A DNA stretch of 64,000 bases from Serinus canaria (Eukaryota > Chordata > Aves > Passeriformes > Fringillidae), in contig NC_066313.1 of NCBI RefSeq assembly GCF_022539315.1, forward strand, positions 31,037,059 through 31,101,058, written 5' to 3'. Of the stretch, positions 1-13,440 are shown one piece after another. The notes below the pieces were generated by a model that did not search any database, was not told where the DNA came from, and saw only the letters and a list, made by a program, of their open reading frames with translations. The number at the start of each line of letters is the position of its first letter. The stretch's first letter is position 1. A program made the translations under genes and the position numbers.

Positions 1-802
1 GTTTCAAAGGATAATAAACATGCTAGCACCTTAGAAGACTTAGGAATCCACTCTTTTGGGCTGCAGTTCATCCTCTGCTTAGTATGGCTAATCTGTCAGA
101 TGAGACTGTCTTTACCTCATAACAGTACTGTAATGGCTAAATGCAAATTTTGTTAAATGCACAAAGATTAATGTAATGGTGACTATCATGGTACATTAGG
201 CAGGTGGAATCATGAATTAATATGAAAAATCAATGCAAATACCAAAATAAACTATATTTTAACCTGGAACATTGTTTGACTTCTGCAGGTTATGGTGGGA
301 GACAGAAAGGTGCCATAAGTCTTTATTCTTATGATCTCAGTCTTTCTTTGCATGCTCTGTTTCATCACTGTAAAATCTCAGCAGCCATTTAGGATTGGCT
401 CCCCTTTAAGTCCTTTGCATAGGTAACCAGTTGAAATTGCTGTCAGTTTTGCTACTTTTGTCCTTGCCTGAATTCTGGGTCATCTACCATTTTTGTAGCA
501 TCTGAAGAAGACTAGAAAGGAAATAATATTTGATATTCTGAATAATTGTACAACTTTAGCAGTGCAATTCCTTTACTCCTTTTACTCCTCTATATCCTAG
601 TGAGGCATACAAATGTTTGCCAAAGGGTTTTACTATTTTCTTGGCTACTTCTCTTGGAATTGCAGAGTCGAACACATTTGAGATTGCATACTTCAATATT
701 TTTCAGCTATTCTGATTACTTTGTGATCTGACCACAGAAATAAGAGATCTCGTTACCATTCTCTTGCTGTTCAAAATAACCCAACTAAAATCTGTCTCTC
801 AG
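1..802. other. Unique noncoding DNA, nothing recognised
   Basis: A+T-rich single-copy-looking sequence. The open frames are short and do not resemble any protein family I know. No repeat family, splice-bounded exon or RNA gene is evident. Confidence 0.6.
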
Positions 803-1095
803 ACCATAGAATCATAGAATAATTTCTATTGAAAAAGGCCTCTAAGATCATGTCCAGCTGTTAACCACACTCATCAATATACTGTGTCCCCAAACACAAC
901 TTCCACACACCTTTAGAACACTGCCAGGGATGATGAGACCACCCTGGACAACCTGTTCCAAAGCCTGACCACTCTCTCAGAGAAGAAATTTTTCTTAATA
1001 TGAATCTTCCATGACAATACTTGAGGTAATTTCTTCTCATTCTGTCACTTGTTATGTGTAAGAAGACACTGGCCCAACGTGTTGTTACAATGAGA
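803..1095 (-). mobile_element. CR1: CR1 LINE, 5'-truncated 3' tail
   Basis: The left edge carries two copies of the CR1 terminal octamer in complement (ATAGAATCATAGAAT). It is followed by degenerate complement of the CR1 3' region: the 'gaccaccctggacaacctgttcca' type block, then 'ctctcagagaagaaatttttc', then the distal C-terminal ORF2 region. The element therefore reads on the minus strand and keeps only about 300 bp of its 3' end. This is the usual outcome of CR1 target-primed reverse transcription. It is clearly diverged, with no usable reading frame. The right boundary is approximate. Confidence 0.9.
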
Positions 1096-1635
1096 TGCAT
1101 TATCCAAACTTGTGCCTCATTTGGGATACCTGATGGAGACTCTCAGTGACATCAAGGTAAATTTTATTGGTGTCCTTCAGAGGCAGGGCAGAATAGCATC
1201 TTGCAGCATTTGGCTGATAAGGGATGACACCTCACAGAGATGCCCTTCTTCCACTTTCCATGTCTGGGAATATACACAGTATTCTGTTACACATCTGTAC
1301 TTACTCACTTTGATAGACTGTGTTGGAGAAAGCCATAAATGAGGCTCATTACAGCAGAAATCTATATTCTTTCCTATATCATTATTTTATATTGGAAATA
1401 ATTCAACACAGAAATGCACACAAGTCTGTGCGTTTTTTGACCATCCCATGACACACTCTTCACAAAATGACTGAAACTATACACATGCTAGAGAGTCAAT
1501 ATTTTCTATTTTAGCTGATTACCAGTGCAAATTTAAAAGACACTGTCATAAACCACCGTCACTCATGTGTTTTCTGGAAATATGTTTCTGGGAATGATTT
1601 CAACCAAAAGATAACAATCCTGCATGTAGATAAAA

Positions 1636-1641
<6 letters not shown>
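1096..1641. other. Unique noncoding DNA
   Basis: A+T-rich sequence between a CR1 tail and a CA microsatellite. I see no recognisable gene or repeat. Confidence 0.55.

Positions 1642-1676
<35 letters not shown>
1642..1676. repeat. (CA)n dinucleotide microsatellite
   Basis: About 17 uninterrupted AC units, followed by an A/G-rich run. This is the longest perfect dinucleotide array in the window. Arrays of this length are usually length-polymorphic. Confidence 0.97.
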
Positions 1677-1678
<2 letters not shown>

Positions 1679-4580
1679 GGAGAAGAAGAGGAAAAACATA
1701 CAACAAAAATTTCCCAATCAAAACATCAAAATGCAGTTGCCAACATTGTTCTCCAAAAAAATTATTATATTAAATTGGCCTTGGAAAGTGTAGGACCCAA
1801 CTTGACAGACCCAGCTCAATTCTCAGCCCTTCCATTTTTATCAAATGTGACGGGGTTGTAGGTTTGAAGCATTTTTCTCTTGTGGGAAGGTGTTTTTTAA
1901 AGGAAATGTCCCAGAAGTAAAGGCAGGGCTGTGATACACCATAAGAATAGGAAGAACAACAAATTGAGGTAGATGAAAGTACACTCATCTGTGGTCATTT
2001 TCTTTTTACTTCCTTCCAGCTAGCAGGGCAATCCAAACTTGCAGAAGTTTTAAATTTAACAACTTTCATACTGTATTTTCAAGATTTGTCTCTGTGAATT
2101 GCAGAGCCGACAAAGATTTGATTTCTTGGGGATTTTATCTTGTGGTAGGTCTGTTTTCCAACAAAATCATCTAATTGCTGCCAGGTGAGCTTGCCTTACT
2201 GTCCTCCAGGGAACCCTCATGGAAGAGAGGTTTGCCTAATGCCTTGGCAGTGGGAAAGTCTTCATTGGATGTTCATGACCTGTTAGACACCAAGAAGTTC
2301 ACTCCGAGATCAGTAAGGTGCATGGTCCTTGCTATCTGCTGGAGTGTGGATTGGGACTGATGGTCTTCTGTGATTAGAGCTCTCTCACAGCTGGGAGGGA
2401 ACTGGAATAGCTGGAGAAGTCAGTTGGTGTAGTTATTGGTGTTGATTTTGTCAACTTGGGCTCCTGCTGCTTACTTCTGTCAGTTTGGTTAAATGTGCAT
2501 TTAAGACATATATTTAAGTTAACAGGAGAAGATACATGACCCCTTTAAAGAGAATTTTCCTGTAGGTGGTCTGCTGGGTTTAAAAATACAATTAGCTTAA
2601 CATCTCCACCATATGAAATCTGTAACAGTAGACCACATCAGAAACTGAACAGAGGAGAAAGGATGTCTCTTAGGAGACAAGCAAGGAAAAAGCAGGAAAA
2701 AAAGAGAAAGATGAGGATAACCCACCAATGGACATAGGGGAAGATTGTAGTGATTGTAATGAAACAGAGCTGAAATTATTTTCCATCAAACTACGTGCAC
2801 AACTTGCAGAGAGGAAGTCTGGCATCTGCCTTTCCACCTTCTTTTCCTCCCACCTGCTGATGTCATTTTGCTACAGACAGGAGACACAGGTAGCAGGGCT
2901 GAAGTTGTTTTTTGATTTCTTGGTCAGTCCTTTTGACCTTTGTTGCCATAGCTCTAATACAGGTTCCCTTCCTTCAAGCCCTTATACTACCTCATCAAGT
3001 GCTCTTCCTAAATGAAGTTTTCAAGTGTATTTAACTACCAGATAAATATAATTTCCTTATTCTTTTAATAAATCTGCAGTTTTCTGATTGGAGACTTCTT
3101 CAGAAATTTGCTTGAACTTCTTTTCATTATGATTTTTCACTCTGGAAACTTTGAGTATTTTGTTCTAAAGTGCCTTTCAGTAATGGAGCAGTGAATAATG
3201 AGAATTTATTTCCCTTTTCAAAAGTAATTAATAAACAAAGAAAAGATATTGCTTTCCTCCTAAATCAATAGATTATTAGAATGTTCTCTTCCTGACAGCT
3301 CTAAAATAAACATGAATTAATGCAATGCTAGTTCTCAGAACTAAGACTGCTACAGTCACTTGATCTAATGCTACATGTACAATACAGAAGTGGAAGCAAC
3401 TCCTGAACTCTCTAGATGAAAACAATACTCGTTGTGGCAATGCAAATGTGCCTTTTTTTAAGAGAATAATTTAAGTAATAGAACTGTGTTAGCTAATCAA
3501 TTTACGTAATTGATCAATTCAGAAAAGATATCTCATACTGCCTGTGGTTCAACTGATGGAAGCAGAAGTTGAGGCAAGGAAAAACAGTCAAGCTACATAT
3601 AATTTTGGGAACTTGGGGCTCTCTAGAGTGTTTGCTGTGATTCCCAGTGGAGTGCATGGCAGAGGATGCTCAGAAGAGGAGTGAGGGCATGGGAAGGATA
3701 AGGACAAAACCAGTTCAGGACAAAAGCAGAAAACAGGATCAGATTTTGGATATTCATTGACCATACTTTGATGTCAAAGTGAATTGAAAAGGGACTTTGA
3801 AAGGTGAAAACCAAATGCGTTTTAGAGGAAAATCTATGTTGTAGCACTGAGAGGTGTTAAGGGGCAAGGAGGAGAGAGAATACAATCTTTAAAGTCAAAA
3901 CTGGAATCTTGAAGCAATAAAAGGAGGCAATCATGTTCAGTAAACAATTAGGGGCAGTACTAAGGACAGGCTAAAAACTATTTGCATGCCATATGAACTA
4001 GAAAATAGGACCAGAAAGTGACGAAAGAAGCATAAAGAAACAATTAATTGTGTTCACAATAAAGAGAACTATCAAATAATAAAATTACATCAATAAAAGT
4101 GTTGGTTTGAAATTTTCTGGACTTTGTTGTTTTTTTTTAAACTCACTGCATAGAATGGGAATAATTCACATGCTCAGGTAATCAAAAATGTTCCTTAGCA
4201 GGGTAGCTAAGAGCTTGGTATAAATTAAATATCAAAATTTGACAAAGGGACAAAGACCATGCAGACAGGGCAAAAAATTGCTATAATCAGTATGCAGCTG
4301 CTACAAAGGCTGGAATACTGTTAGGATGCAAAAGAAGGAAGAATCATATTCCCTTTTGATGTGAGTGTGAAGGGGGAAAGAAAAGAAAGAGCTCTGCAGT
4401 TTGGATTTCTGTTTTTTGAAAGGCTAAAAGGTTCAAAACCTTCTTGAATTCCATTATAGGAATGCTGTCAAGAAGACTAGATATGTTTGATTAAATAAAG
4501 AGCAGATATAATTCTCCACTCTGATTTTAACCTGCTGTCATTGCGTACTTAAATACAAAGTAAAGCAGGAGAAGTGGCAA
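1677..4580. other. Unique noncoding DNA, nothing recognised
   Basis: About 2.9 kb of A+T-rich sequence. A short segment near 2147-2183 has a weak acceptor and a GTGAGC donor, but I do not consider it supported. No repeat family is seen. Confidence 0.55.
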
Positions 4581-4640
4581 ACCCAACCCCCCGCCCCAAA
4601 CAACCAAACACAAAAAACCCCAAATCAAAAAACCCCCAAA
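4581..4640. repeat. A/C-rich low-complexity tract
   Basis: Runs of CCCC and AAAA in imperfect (AAACC)n style on this strand. It is simple sequence, and open frames crossing it (rich in Pro, Lys and Asn) are artefacts of composition. Confidence 0.85.
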
Positions 4641-5833
4641 CATATTTTGAAGTGGAAAACTCTAAGCACTCCAATATATTCAAACTGAAGCCTTTGCACT
4701 TGCCAGCATACCCCTCTGTCTGTGCACAGCCCTTGCCCTCAGCTCTAACCATCCTGTGCTTATTTCAGAGCAAAACATCAAAGGCAAGAGGATTTCTCCT
4801 TGAACAGCCTGAAGCAGCTCCTTGATTGTTCCTCAGTGTCTCTAACCCCATGCAGAGGCATGAAACCTTTTCTGGTTGTACCATCAGGAACTAACAGAAC
4901 TAGTCCAAGATTCTGCCCCAGCTCCCTGATGTCTGGATCCCATTGAGGCTCAGCTTCAAATAGCTTCATGTTTCTCATTAACTTCTTTAGGGGTCAGATC
5001 TGAATTCTACAGTTGAAAATGATGCTGGAATGGGATGTGGATTCATGTGGGTGAAGACTAAAGAACCAAGGTTGCTTGGTTGACGGCCCCAACCAAAAGC
5101 AGTAAATATTATGAAGTTTTCTGTCCAAAAAATGTGTCATATAGGGAAACTGATAAAAATCCCTCAACAAATAAAAGGGCAAACAATGTGTGGGTAATAT
5201 TTATGGACCTCAACATCTATCAGGGATATTAGTGCCTCTACTAAGACAGTTCAACTACAATAACAATTCAACACTAGTTTCCTGATAAACCCAAGCTTTA
5301 ACCATAATCACATAATCAGTTACTTCCAAATATACCCAAAGATGAGAGGCATTTCTAAAAGGACACAATGTAGAGAAGCAGAATTTTAGTTAAAATCCTC
5401 AATTTTAGAAAACCCAAATTACAATGAAGAAATGAAATATGTACAAGCACTGTGCCCATCCTGTCCTGTCTGAGGGAACTATGGAGAGATTTCCCTCCAA
5501 AATACCAAAGAAAGAGATTGATCAGCATAAAATTGTGAGGAAAACATGTAAAATAAGTCACCAGGAAGCTGCAATCAAAGCAGTCGGGGCCGTAGTGCTG
5601 TGGGTGCTGCTCTCAGCATCACTCACTCTGCAGCCACATGAGCTCCCTGATGCCATTCACTGTGTGCCCCCAGACTGATGGAACACTGGAACACTGATTC
5701 CAGCAACACTGGAACCAGGCATGAGGTGGGCAGCAGAAACTGATGCAATTTTTTCCCTTAGAAGATAGCAGAAAGAAATAATTTGACAGAAACCTGAAAG
5801 CAAACATCATGTAAAGACAGTGACTTCAGAAGT
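4641..5833. other. Unique noncoding DNA
   Basis: I see no recognisable gene or repeat. Short open frames run on both strands, with no family similarity that I can see. Confidence 0.55.
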
Positions 5834-5890
5834 CTGCTTTCTGCGTGCTCTTTCTTTCTCTTTCTTATCTGCTTTCTGTGTGCTCTTTCT
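5834..5890. repeat. 22-bp direct repeat, two copies
   Basis: CTGCTTTCTGYGTGCTCTTT-CT occurs twice (5834-5855 and 5869-5890) with a single C/T difference. The copies are separated by 13 bp of pyrimidine-rich sequence. It looks like a local tandem duplication of a 35-bp unit. Confidence 0.9.
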
Positions 5891-7831
5891 AGCACCATGT
5901 GATTTGTTCAAATCTCCTCAGGATACTTCCAGGTCTCCACTGGAATTAAGATTTCCCTGGTTAGGAAAGCACAGATGACCAGTTTACAACAGAATAAATT
6001 AAGATATTGGTAAGGAGATGGCAAACAGAGGTGGAAGGATACAGCAGTGTGCAAATGTGTGTATATATGGAGGGAAAAAATACTTAAAATCCATTTTGCC
6101 AAGTTGGCATGTTGCAATAGTAAGCACAAAAATTAGAGAAAAGGGAATTTTAACTATCAAACATTGCAAGAAATTCCCACTGATTAGAAGGCATGATCAG
6201 CTGGATGTTAAGTTATAAACAGTGTGGAACAGGTTTTGTTTTATACTTCTGGCAGTACATTCCCCTGTTTCCATTCTAATGAGGATCTTCATATGTTCAT
6301 GCTTAAATTGACTCACCATTTTAATTTTTTTTCCTCCTACCTAAAATTCTACTGGGTTTACAACTACAAGCAGAAAATTTAATTTTGTTTACTCTCAGCT
6401 CTCAGAGTACCTGTAATTAGCCACAACCAGGAATAGTACTTTTGAGATAACTAATTCTTTGTGTATTTTTATTTGTAATATCAGGCTATTACTCTCCAAA
6501 GTTCTAGGACATTGTGGGAATAATGAAAAGTGTTGGTTCATTCACAGGCCATGGGAATAAATGTTCATCCAGCTCTCACTATCACTAAGATGGGGTAACA
6601 CTCCCACTTCTAAGACCATGCATATAATAGCACCTATAGGTCCCTCTGCATCTTCACTTCTTCAAAGCATCCATCTACCAAGGAGGGCTGAAAAGCCATT
6701 TCTCAGTGCAGGGAGATAGCTTCCAGCACTGCAGAGCAGGATATAGAAGCTGTCACTTATAGAATTTAATACAGAATTTTGAAAAGAGCATTCTTATTTG
6801 ATTGGTTTAAGAGGGTCTATATTATGAAGACTAAACTGTTTACCTTTTCATTTATTACGGATGAGGTCAGCCTTGCAATTTCCATCAGAAAAATGGAAAT
6901 GTATTTTTGTTTTGTCATACAGCAAATGCATGCTCTGTTGCTGTGGTGTCTCCTGCACTTTGTAGAACATGAGCCACAGCCCTGTGGAACCATTCTGGTT
7001 CCACCACTACGGCACAGTGTGTGTTGATGTAGGGTAAATGCTCAGTAGCGCAGCTCCTCATGCAGCCTCTGCAGACTGCTTGTAGAGTTGTTGGCTCTAC
7101 TGATGGCATTTGTGTGGAAGGTGTTTTTTCTCTGCTGTTTCAAACATTGCACCATTTTGTGATCTGAGATCCCATGGATGTAATCTGCTGTCTCTTACCC
7201 AGTTTGGTGCAGGAGAGACAATGGTTGCATTACTTTGATCCACAGATCTCAAATAATACACAGACACTGATGAAGCCATGGCACACCCAGATAAAGTAGG
7301 TTTAAACTTCTATACCTTTCGAAATGGGACATGTACAACTCAAACATATTATGCTTGGCACAACATTTTCCTGTTTAATTAAAAGGGAACAAAGGAAAAA
7401 CATGGCAACTAATATTGCTATGCAGTAATAGCTTGTCAGCTTAAGGTAAAGGATTGCTTTCAATGTGTGTGCTTCATTGCTTAGGAGCAAAATCCTGACC
7501 AACTTAAGGCTGTACTTAGTTTTAAGTATGTCTTATTAATTCAGATTCTTCATTCCTGTAGTGAACACAAATTAATGTTGCCTTACTAAAGTGTTCTGTC
7601 CTCATGCCAAATATTGTTAGACCAAGTTAGTGTGGAGGTAAAAAAAAAAAAAATCGACCCCAAAATTCCATTTATTTTCTTTAGGTGTCTCAGGGTCTCA
7701 AAATTAGTACAGAGACCTGAGGGATGGGTTTTAGATCAAAGAGTGATTAGCACAATCTGTGTCAGTCGGGAAGGAAGAGAATACATTTACAGAGTCATTT
7801 TTCTCAGTGTTGATGCAGTAGAAACAAAGCC
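5891..7831. other. Unique noncoding DNA
   Basis: The portion around 6900-7110 is less A+T-rich than its surroundings but matches no family I recognise. An A13 run lies at about 7640. No gene is supported. Confidence 0.5.
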
Positions 7832-7857
7832 TTGGTTGGTTGGTTGGTTGGTTGGTT
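7832..7857. repeat. (TTGG)n tetranucleotide microsatellite
   Basis: Six consecutive TTGG units and a trailing TT. This is a short perfect simple repeat. Confidence 0.95.
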
Positions 7858-10800
7858 TGTAGTGCATCTCACTGCCCTGTTCCATCTCTCTCTGCTTTTG
7901 TCCTGATTTACAGTTTTTGGGGTTATCCCACCTCATCAGTCACTGCATCTTTCAGCACTGGGGGAACTGGAAGAAAATGCAAAACTGCCCTGTAAAGAAT
8001 GACTGGTGTTAAATTTCTTTCTGCAGAGACAGAGATAAAATTTGGCATGTGAGGCATCTTAGCTGGGAATGAGTGCTCTAACTTCCTTAAACTATGAATA
8101 CTGGATTCAAAGGGGAAATGATGCCTCTTCAAGGGATCCTATAATCATTAAAACAGTGATTTCCCTTTTCCCCAAAGGAAGAATTGTATGACAAATACCT
8201 TGCAAGGTAAGTGAGGTATTTCTGTGGTAATTCTATGTTGTTCTCTGCCATCCAAAAGCAAGTGCAGGTGAGAAGAAGAGAGATGAAACATGAATCTGAC
8301 ATTTCAGCATGTTATTAGCTACGTGCAGGATATGCAAAATATCCTCAAAATTCAGAAAGTACCTGCTTGGAAATACAGCATGAATGCTGCTCTTGAGCTA
8401 TGCCTTACATTTTAAGATTGCTTCCCTCTTTTGCTGTGGTATTTCCATTTCCAATTAAAAGCACTTTATGCTAAAACATCACTTTTTCAGTTTCTCTTTT
8501 CTACCAGTAACTTTTCTCTCCCAGCAATTAACATCTGTTTTCTGTCTGCCTTGTTTTTTTAAAAAAAAAACCCCTAATTATGGGTTTGGACAATATTCCC
8601 AGTGCAGATATCCTTTCCCATCTGAAACATAGTGGAAATTCAGCTCTGGCTCAGAGGCTCAGATTTCTCTATCATGATAAGAAAAGTGGAAAGTCCAGAC
8701 ATAAACATGCCTGAACTTCAAGAGCATTTTTTTTTCCAAGTTCTGGTCTTGCATGAATTTTTACTCTGCTGATTCCAATAGAATTATTTTTGGCTTAGAC
8801 TATCTTAAGGGAAAGGAGGAATTAATGCAAAAGAAAAAAAATTGAGAAACTTTCATACCTATGTGGTCAAACTTTAGAATCTTTTCTTGATACCTAGTAA
8901 TGCAATATTTTATTAAAATTATATACTGCTTTGGATCAAGTGAAAACTAAATATGGTATTCCAAAATTGGCTTATATACAGAGTTAGGATGTAGTTTTTT
9001 TCTCTACATCCAAGAGAAACAAAATCTGTATAATTCCTTTAACTTTTTTTTTTTGCTTTCTCCAGCTATTATATTCTTTTAAATTGGCAGTTCCTGTATG
9101 TTGCTTAGAAATTTAAAGTTTGTTAAAAGAAAATTTTTAACTCTTCTTTATGTCTTTTTCTTTTTTTTCTCTCAAGCATGTATATATATACATAGGCTAT
9201 CTCAGATGTGCAAGGAGTCAGGCCAATTATGAATATGAAATAAATATTATACATATGATTACATATGATTATAGTATATGTGATAAATAAACTTACTAAA
9301 ATGAATATTAATAAAAATATACATAATGAATTAACTTTATCTACCAAAAAATGTCAAAATTCAGAGTAGACACAAATTCTATGGCAAATTAAAATCTTTC
9401 TACCTCTTCTTTGAACAAATTTTTTGTCATTTAAGTGTTGTAATTTCTCACCTTTTGGATGCTGCCAGAGTCACAGATGCACAAACACCACATTAACTCT
9501 AGACCAGAAAGATATCCTAACATCTCACCTGCTTATTTCTCTTTTGATTAATAAGTTACACACATGTTCTTTCTGCATGTTACCCACATTATATTTTGTT
9601 TAGGGCACTCAAGCTTCTTTCACTATGCCTACACAATTACCTATGTGATTTTTATTTGTGATCTATGACAGAAGAAAAATGGTTAAGAAACTGCTGTGGT
9701 TTGCTCCAGCATTAAGTAGGATCATATCTTCATAATTTGTAGAAACAAAACTATGTATTTTTCAGTTTAGAATAAACCAACCTAAAACTCAGGGTTTCTT
9801 TGCTCAGGAGATTGGATCAGAAGTGTAAGTGATATAGCTAAGGTAAAATGCTGGCCTAACCAGAATTTTGAGATCAAAACTTGTATTTCTGAGTAATGAG
9901 TACCCTGGGACCAAACAACTCTTACTGGCTGAAGTCCACACTGCTCAGGAGTAGCTCCCTCCAGATGAGACTTTTTTGGTGTGGAGTTAATTGGAGCACA
10001 GCAGAGAGCCTGGAAGAAAGCTAACAGTTTTGCAGTGAGAAGACTAAAGCTCCAGGTTTTCTCCCTGGCATTCTGAATAGTGGTTCAGAGGCAGACTTCC
10101 ACAGTGGTTTCTTCCAATGTGCAAATCCCAGTGAGCTCAGAAAAAACCAAAAGGCAGAACCAAAGCCTCTGTACCTCTCAAGTTGCGCTTGGTGATGCCA
10201 GAGACTTCCAAATGATCCTGTTGCAGCATTGCCAGACAAGGAACTGCAAAGAGTTCTTTACTTATATACAGCCTAATCTAATATTAACAAAAATGAGGTC
10301 TTGGAAGTTTGAATACTCAGGGAAAGAAAGGGAAAAGGTGAAAAGAGTGGTGTATGTGTCAATCAAAAGCCCAAGAGGTGAACAGTCAAGGTAGATGTTG
10401 TGGTATGTGAGAGCTGTGACAAAGATTTTTCAGAACAGCTCAGGATCCGTAGAAAATAAAAAGATACCTACCTAAAAATGTTACAGATGTGTGAGAGGAA
10501 ATGGAGAAGAAAACAAGACAAAGAAGGTCCAGTATACCAGAAAAATACTCTATTTCGATTACAGTGTGATTGGGAGATACTTTCATTGCAAATTATCCAG
10601 CAGCTTGGACAAAATATTTGACTTTTCAAGAGATGAGCCAGTCAGGTCATTAAGTGTAGACCCAACTCCAGACTGCAGGTACCTAAATTTGGATGTCTCA
10701 ATATGCCTACAGGGGAGATGAATTGCTGATTTCTCATTATACTCAGTGGTAACCAATGTAATGAAAGGAGCCTAGAGAATTGCTCAACTCACTCTAATAC

Positions 10801-11210
10801 AGATGCATTCAGTTGGGCTCCACTGACTGCATTAACTAGCTCCCAATTAGCTAGAAAACTGAATTAGGCATCTAGTTCAACACCTGCTCCTAGATGTCTA
10901 CAATCCAGAGCTAAATCCCAGGCCGACGGTGTGATGCTGCAATTAAAGTGACATAAATGTACTGATGTTTAATCAGTGAGATTTTCCTGTTCTTGCAAAA
11001 CAATAGTAGAGATTTCCAATTATTAACAAGTTTTACCATTTCTATAATAACTGTGATAGGACTGGTCTGCATTTAACCTAGTAGAAGCAACAAGTGCTTA
11101 ATGAAATCTTAAGCAAATCTGATCATCTGTGTAATTGACATATTGAGAGGATAATGAAGATTATGGCCCATAATACAAGACAGAAATTACTGGGAAACTT
11201 TTAAGAGAAA
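7858..11210. other. Unique noncoding DNA with one exon-like segment
   Basis: Mostly A+T-rich sequence. It contains a 29-bp segment (8178-8206) bounded by a strong polypyrimidine acceptor and a near-consensus GTAAGT donor, discussed as a finding. It also has a T-run/A-run junction near 8556-8573, and an AT-rich patch with alternating TA and a 10-bp direct repeat (ACATATGATT twice) around 9180-9275. No repeat family is recognised. Confidence 0.5.
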
Positions 11211-11960
11211 AAGCTGTGGAGGTAAAACAGCACTCACAACACCCTGTTTGCAAAGCCATCAATAATGGATGTAGAATGTGGGCCAAGCTACTTTTGGTGT
11301 TGAAAAGTGCAGAAACCAACCTGACTAATCAACCCCAAAGTTAAACACCCTGTGGAAGGACAATGTTTCCTCTCAGAAACTGGCACTGGTGAGGATGTTG
11401 CAGACAAAGTACCTCATAAAGGAGCCAACAAGTGACAGCACTGATAACCAATCTGCAGCTACTGAGCTGACACAGCTGGCCTGGAGATGTATGGCCAACA
11501 GTCAATCACTTTACACTATAAAAGTCTCACCCACTTTGAACTGTTAGCATCTTCTAACCAACTACTTCTTAAAGTGTGTGTGGAGATTTCTCCCTTGACT
11601 AGGGATGCCCCTCAAGGTTTCTCCTTGAGGCTGAGTGAAAGATATTTGCTCATGGCCCTTGGTAGTAACATCAATTACAAATTAAACATCAATTACAGTA
11701 CAAACAAGAGAATAACATCAATTTCTATGTAATAATTGGTTTTGATAGCTTTAGTATAATTGCTTCAATACTGCTTCAAAAATAGTGCCCTATACTAGTA
11801 GGCATAACTACCTATACTGTGTAGTAAATATTTATTATTAAGATCCTTTAGTCTATTAATTGTCATAATCAATTTATGCAAATAATTTATTTTATTTATA
11901 TAAATTTTTTGGGTTGCCAATATTGATCAAAGTTCTGCAAAGTTCCAATTACATCTATCC
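11211..11960 (+). mobile_element. Possible degenerate ERV LTR-like segment
   Basis: The segment has the general layout of an LTR. A mixed-composition stretch leads to a TATA-like box (TATAAAAG, 11517-11524). About 60 bp downstream begins a more G+C-balanced block (11590-11670), followed by an AT-rich tail in which AACATCAATTACA recurs. I see no TG...CA termini, target-site duplication or clear polyadenylation signal. The wording feels like an avian LTR, but I cannot name a family, so this is weak. It could equally be unique DNA with a chance TATA box. Confidence 0.25.
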
Positions 11961-13440
11961 TTTAGACCTAAAACATTGGCAAAGTCTGGAGCTATGACTG
12001 GATCCAGCAACAGCCAGGTTTCTTTCTGAGATGGAGTTCAGAGAGCAAGGAAGTCCTGCACTTCATAAGTCAATGTGATTATTTTCTAATTGGTTTTGTC
12101 TGAAGGTCTCTTCCTATGACATCAACAGACTCTTTGAAGTAAAAGTAGCCTATTTATATAGACACATGCAGTGTTGTATATATTTTATAGTGGAATACAG
12201 AAAAGAAAAATGAAAAAAATAGTTTTCATTTATATATGACTTCTTATATTAATTATTTGAAGATTTTTATTAATCATTAGAGTATTTATTACTTCATTTA
12301 ACTTTCATTGGAGTCCGTCTATGCTCTAGAAAAAAAAAAATAAAATCAGGCCTTCCTTTGCCTTCACCCCAATCTCTACATCAACTGGTATTTTCTTTTT
12401 ATGGTGTTCATGGCAAAAGTAGATTTAGCATTTCTGATCTTTGTTTAAGTAGATGATATATTTCTAAAGGCTGAGAGTAGAAGCACAAAAATTTTCAGAG
12501 CTACAAATTTGTTATTTAGAGCAAATGTTACCATGGCATTTTGAAAGGATGAACCTGGGATTGTTTGGTCATTCAGGACAGATACAGCTGTTCAGCTTTC
12601 AGTTTCTCTTTTTCACTGTCAGTGGCTGAAGTACAAAACAGGAAAATAATCCTGACTAGTTCAGAATGGAAAATTAGAGAGAGAAACATACAGTTGTGGA
12701 ATGAAGGGAATTCTGTAGTATACATTTCTGTGATAATTTAGGCTTTTAGTGACAGAGGAAAAAAACAGTACAGTCCTGGAATAAAATATCAAAACCAAAA
12801 ATGTAACTTAGAAATTGTCCCTAGACTAATTAGAGCATGGAAGGTTTTTAATGGTATTTTTAAATCATGATCAAAACCACTAAAAACTTTCTGGGTTTTT
12901 CACTTTTAAATTGCAGTAAATCTATTCCTATAAAAACTGATTATTTTCTAAGAAGCTAAGATAAATAATGCGCAGAAGACAAAATAAAGAATGTAAAGGG
13001 GATCACACAGACAAACAGCAGCATTTTTAGTGCAAATTTTTTTTCCCCCCCTAAAGACCAAAGGGAAAAGAGTCAGTGTAACAGCAAATCTGTAACAACT
13101 TCAACAAACTTTATGTGTGCATGAAGATGCAATACAGAACATGGCCAACATAAAGACTTTTGGGTTTTTTTATTCTCAAATCAATATACCAAGAATCCAA
13201 ATTTAAAAGAAAACAAGGTACCAGAACTGAAATATGGTGTAAATGAAGAGGTGATGTAGAGAGACACCAGAGGAATTTAATAACCATGACTGTGAATTCT
13301 GAGTTATTTATATCAGAATGATTTCATGGGGGCAGCATAGGAACGTAAGAGTGTGATATCATAGTGATTTCTGGTTCGAGACTGTTCAAAAAGCAAGAAT
13401 AAGTAAGGTGAGTCCTCCCAGATTGGATTATGCACCAACA
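11961..13440. other. Unique noncoding DNA
   Basis: A+T-rich sequence with a poly-A run near 12330 and a T/C run near 13038-13050. Nothing is recognised. Confidence 0.55.

Noticed and set aside
2147..2183. 36-bp segment between GTGGTAG and CCAG|GTGAGC, open in one frame
   Set aside because: The acceptor has only a moderate pyrimidine tract. Short segments with such signals are expected many times by chance.
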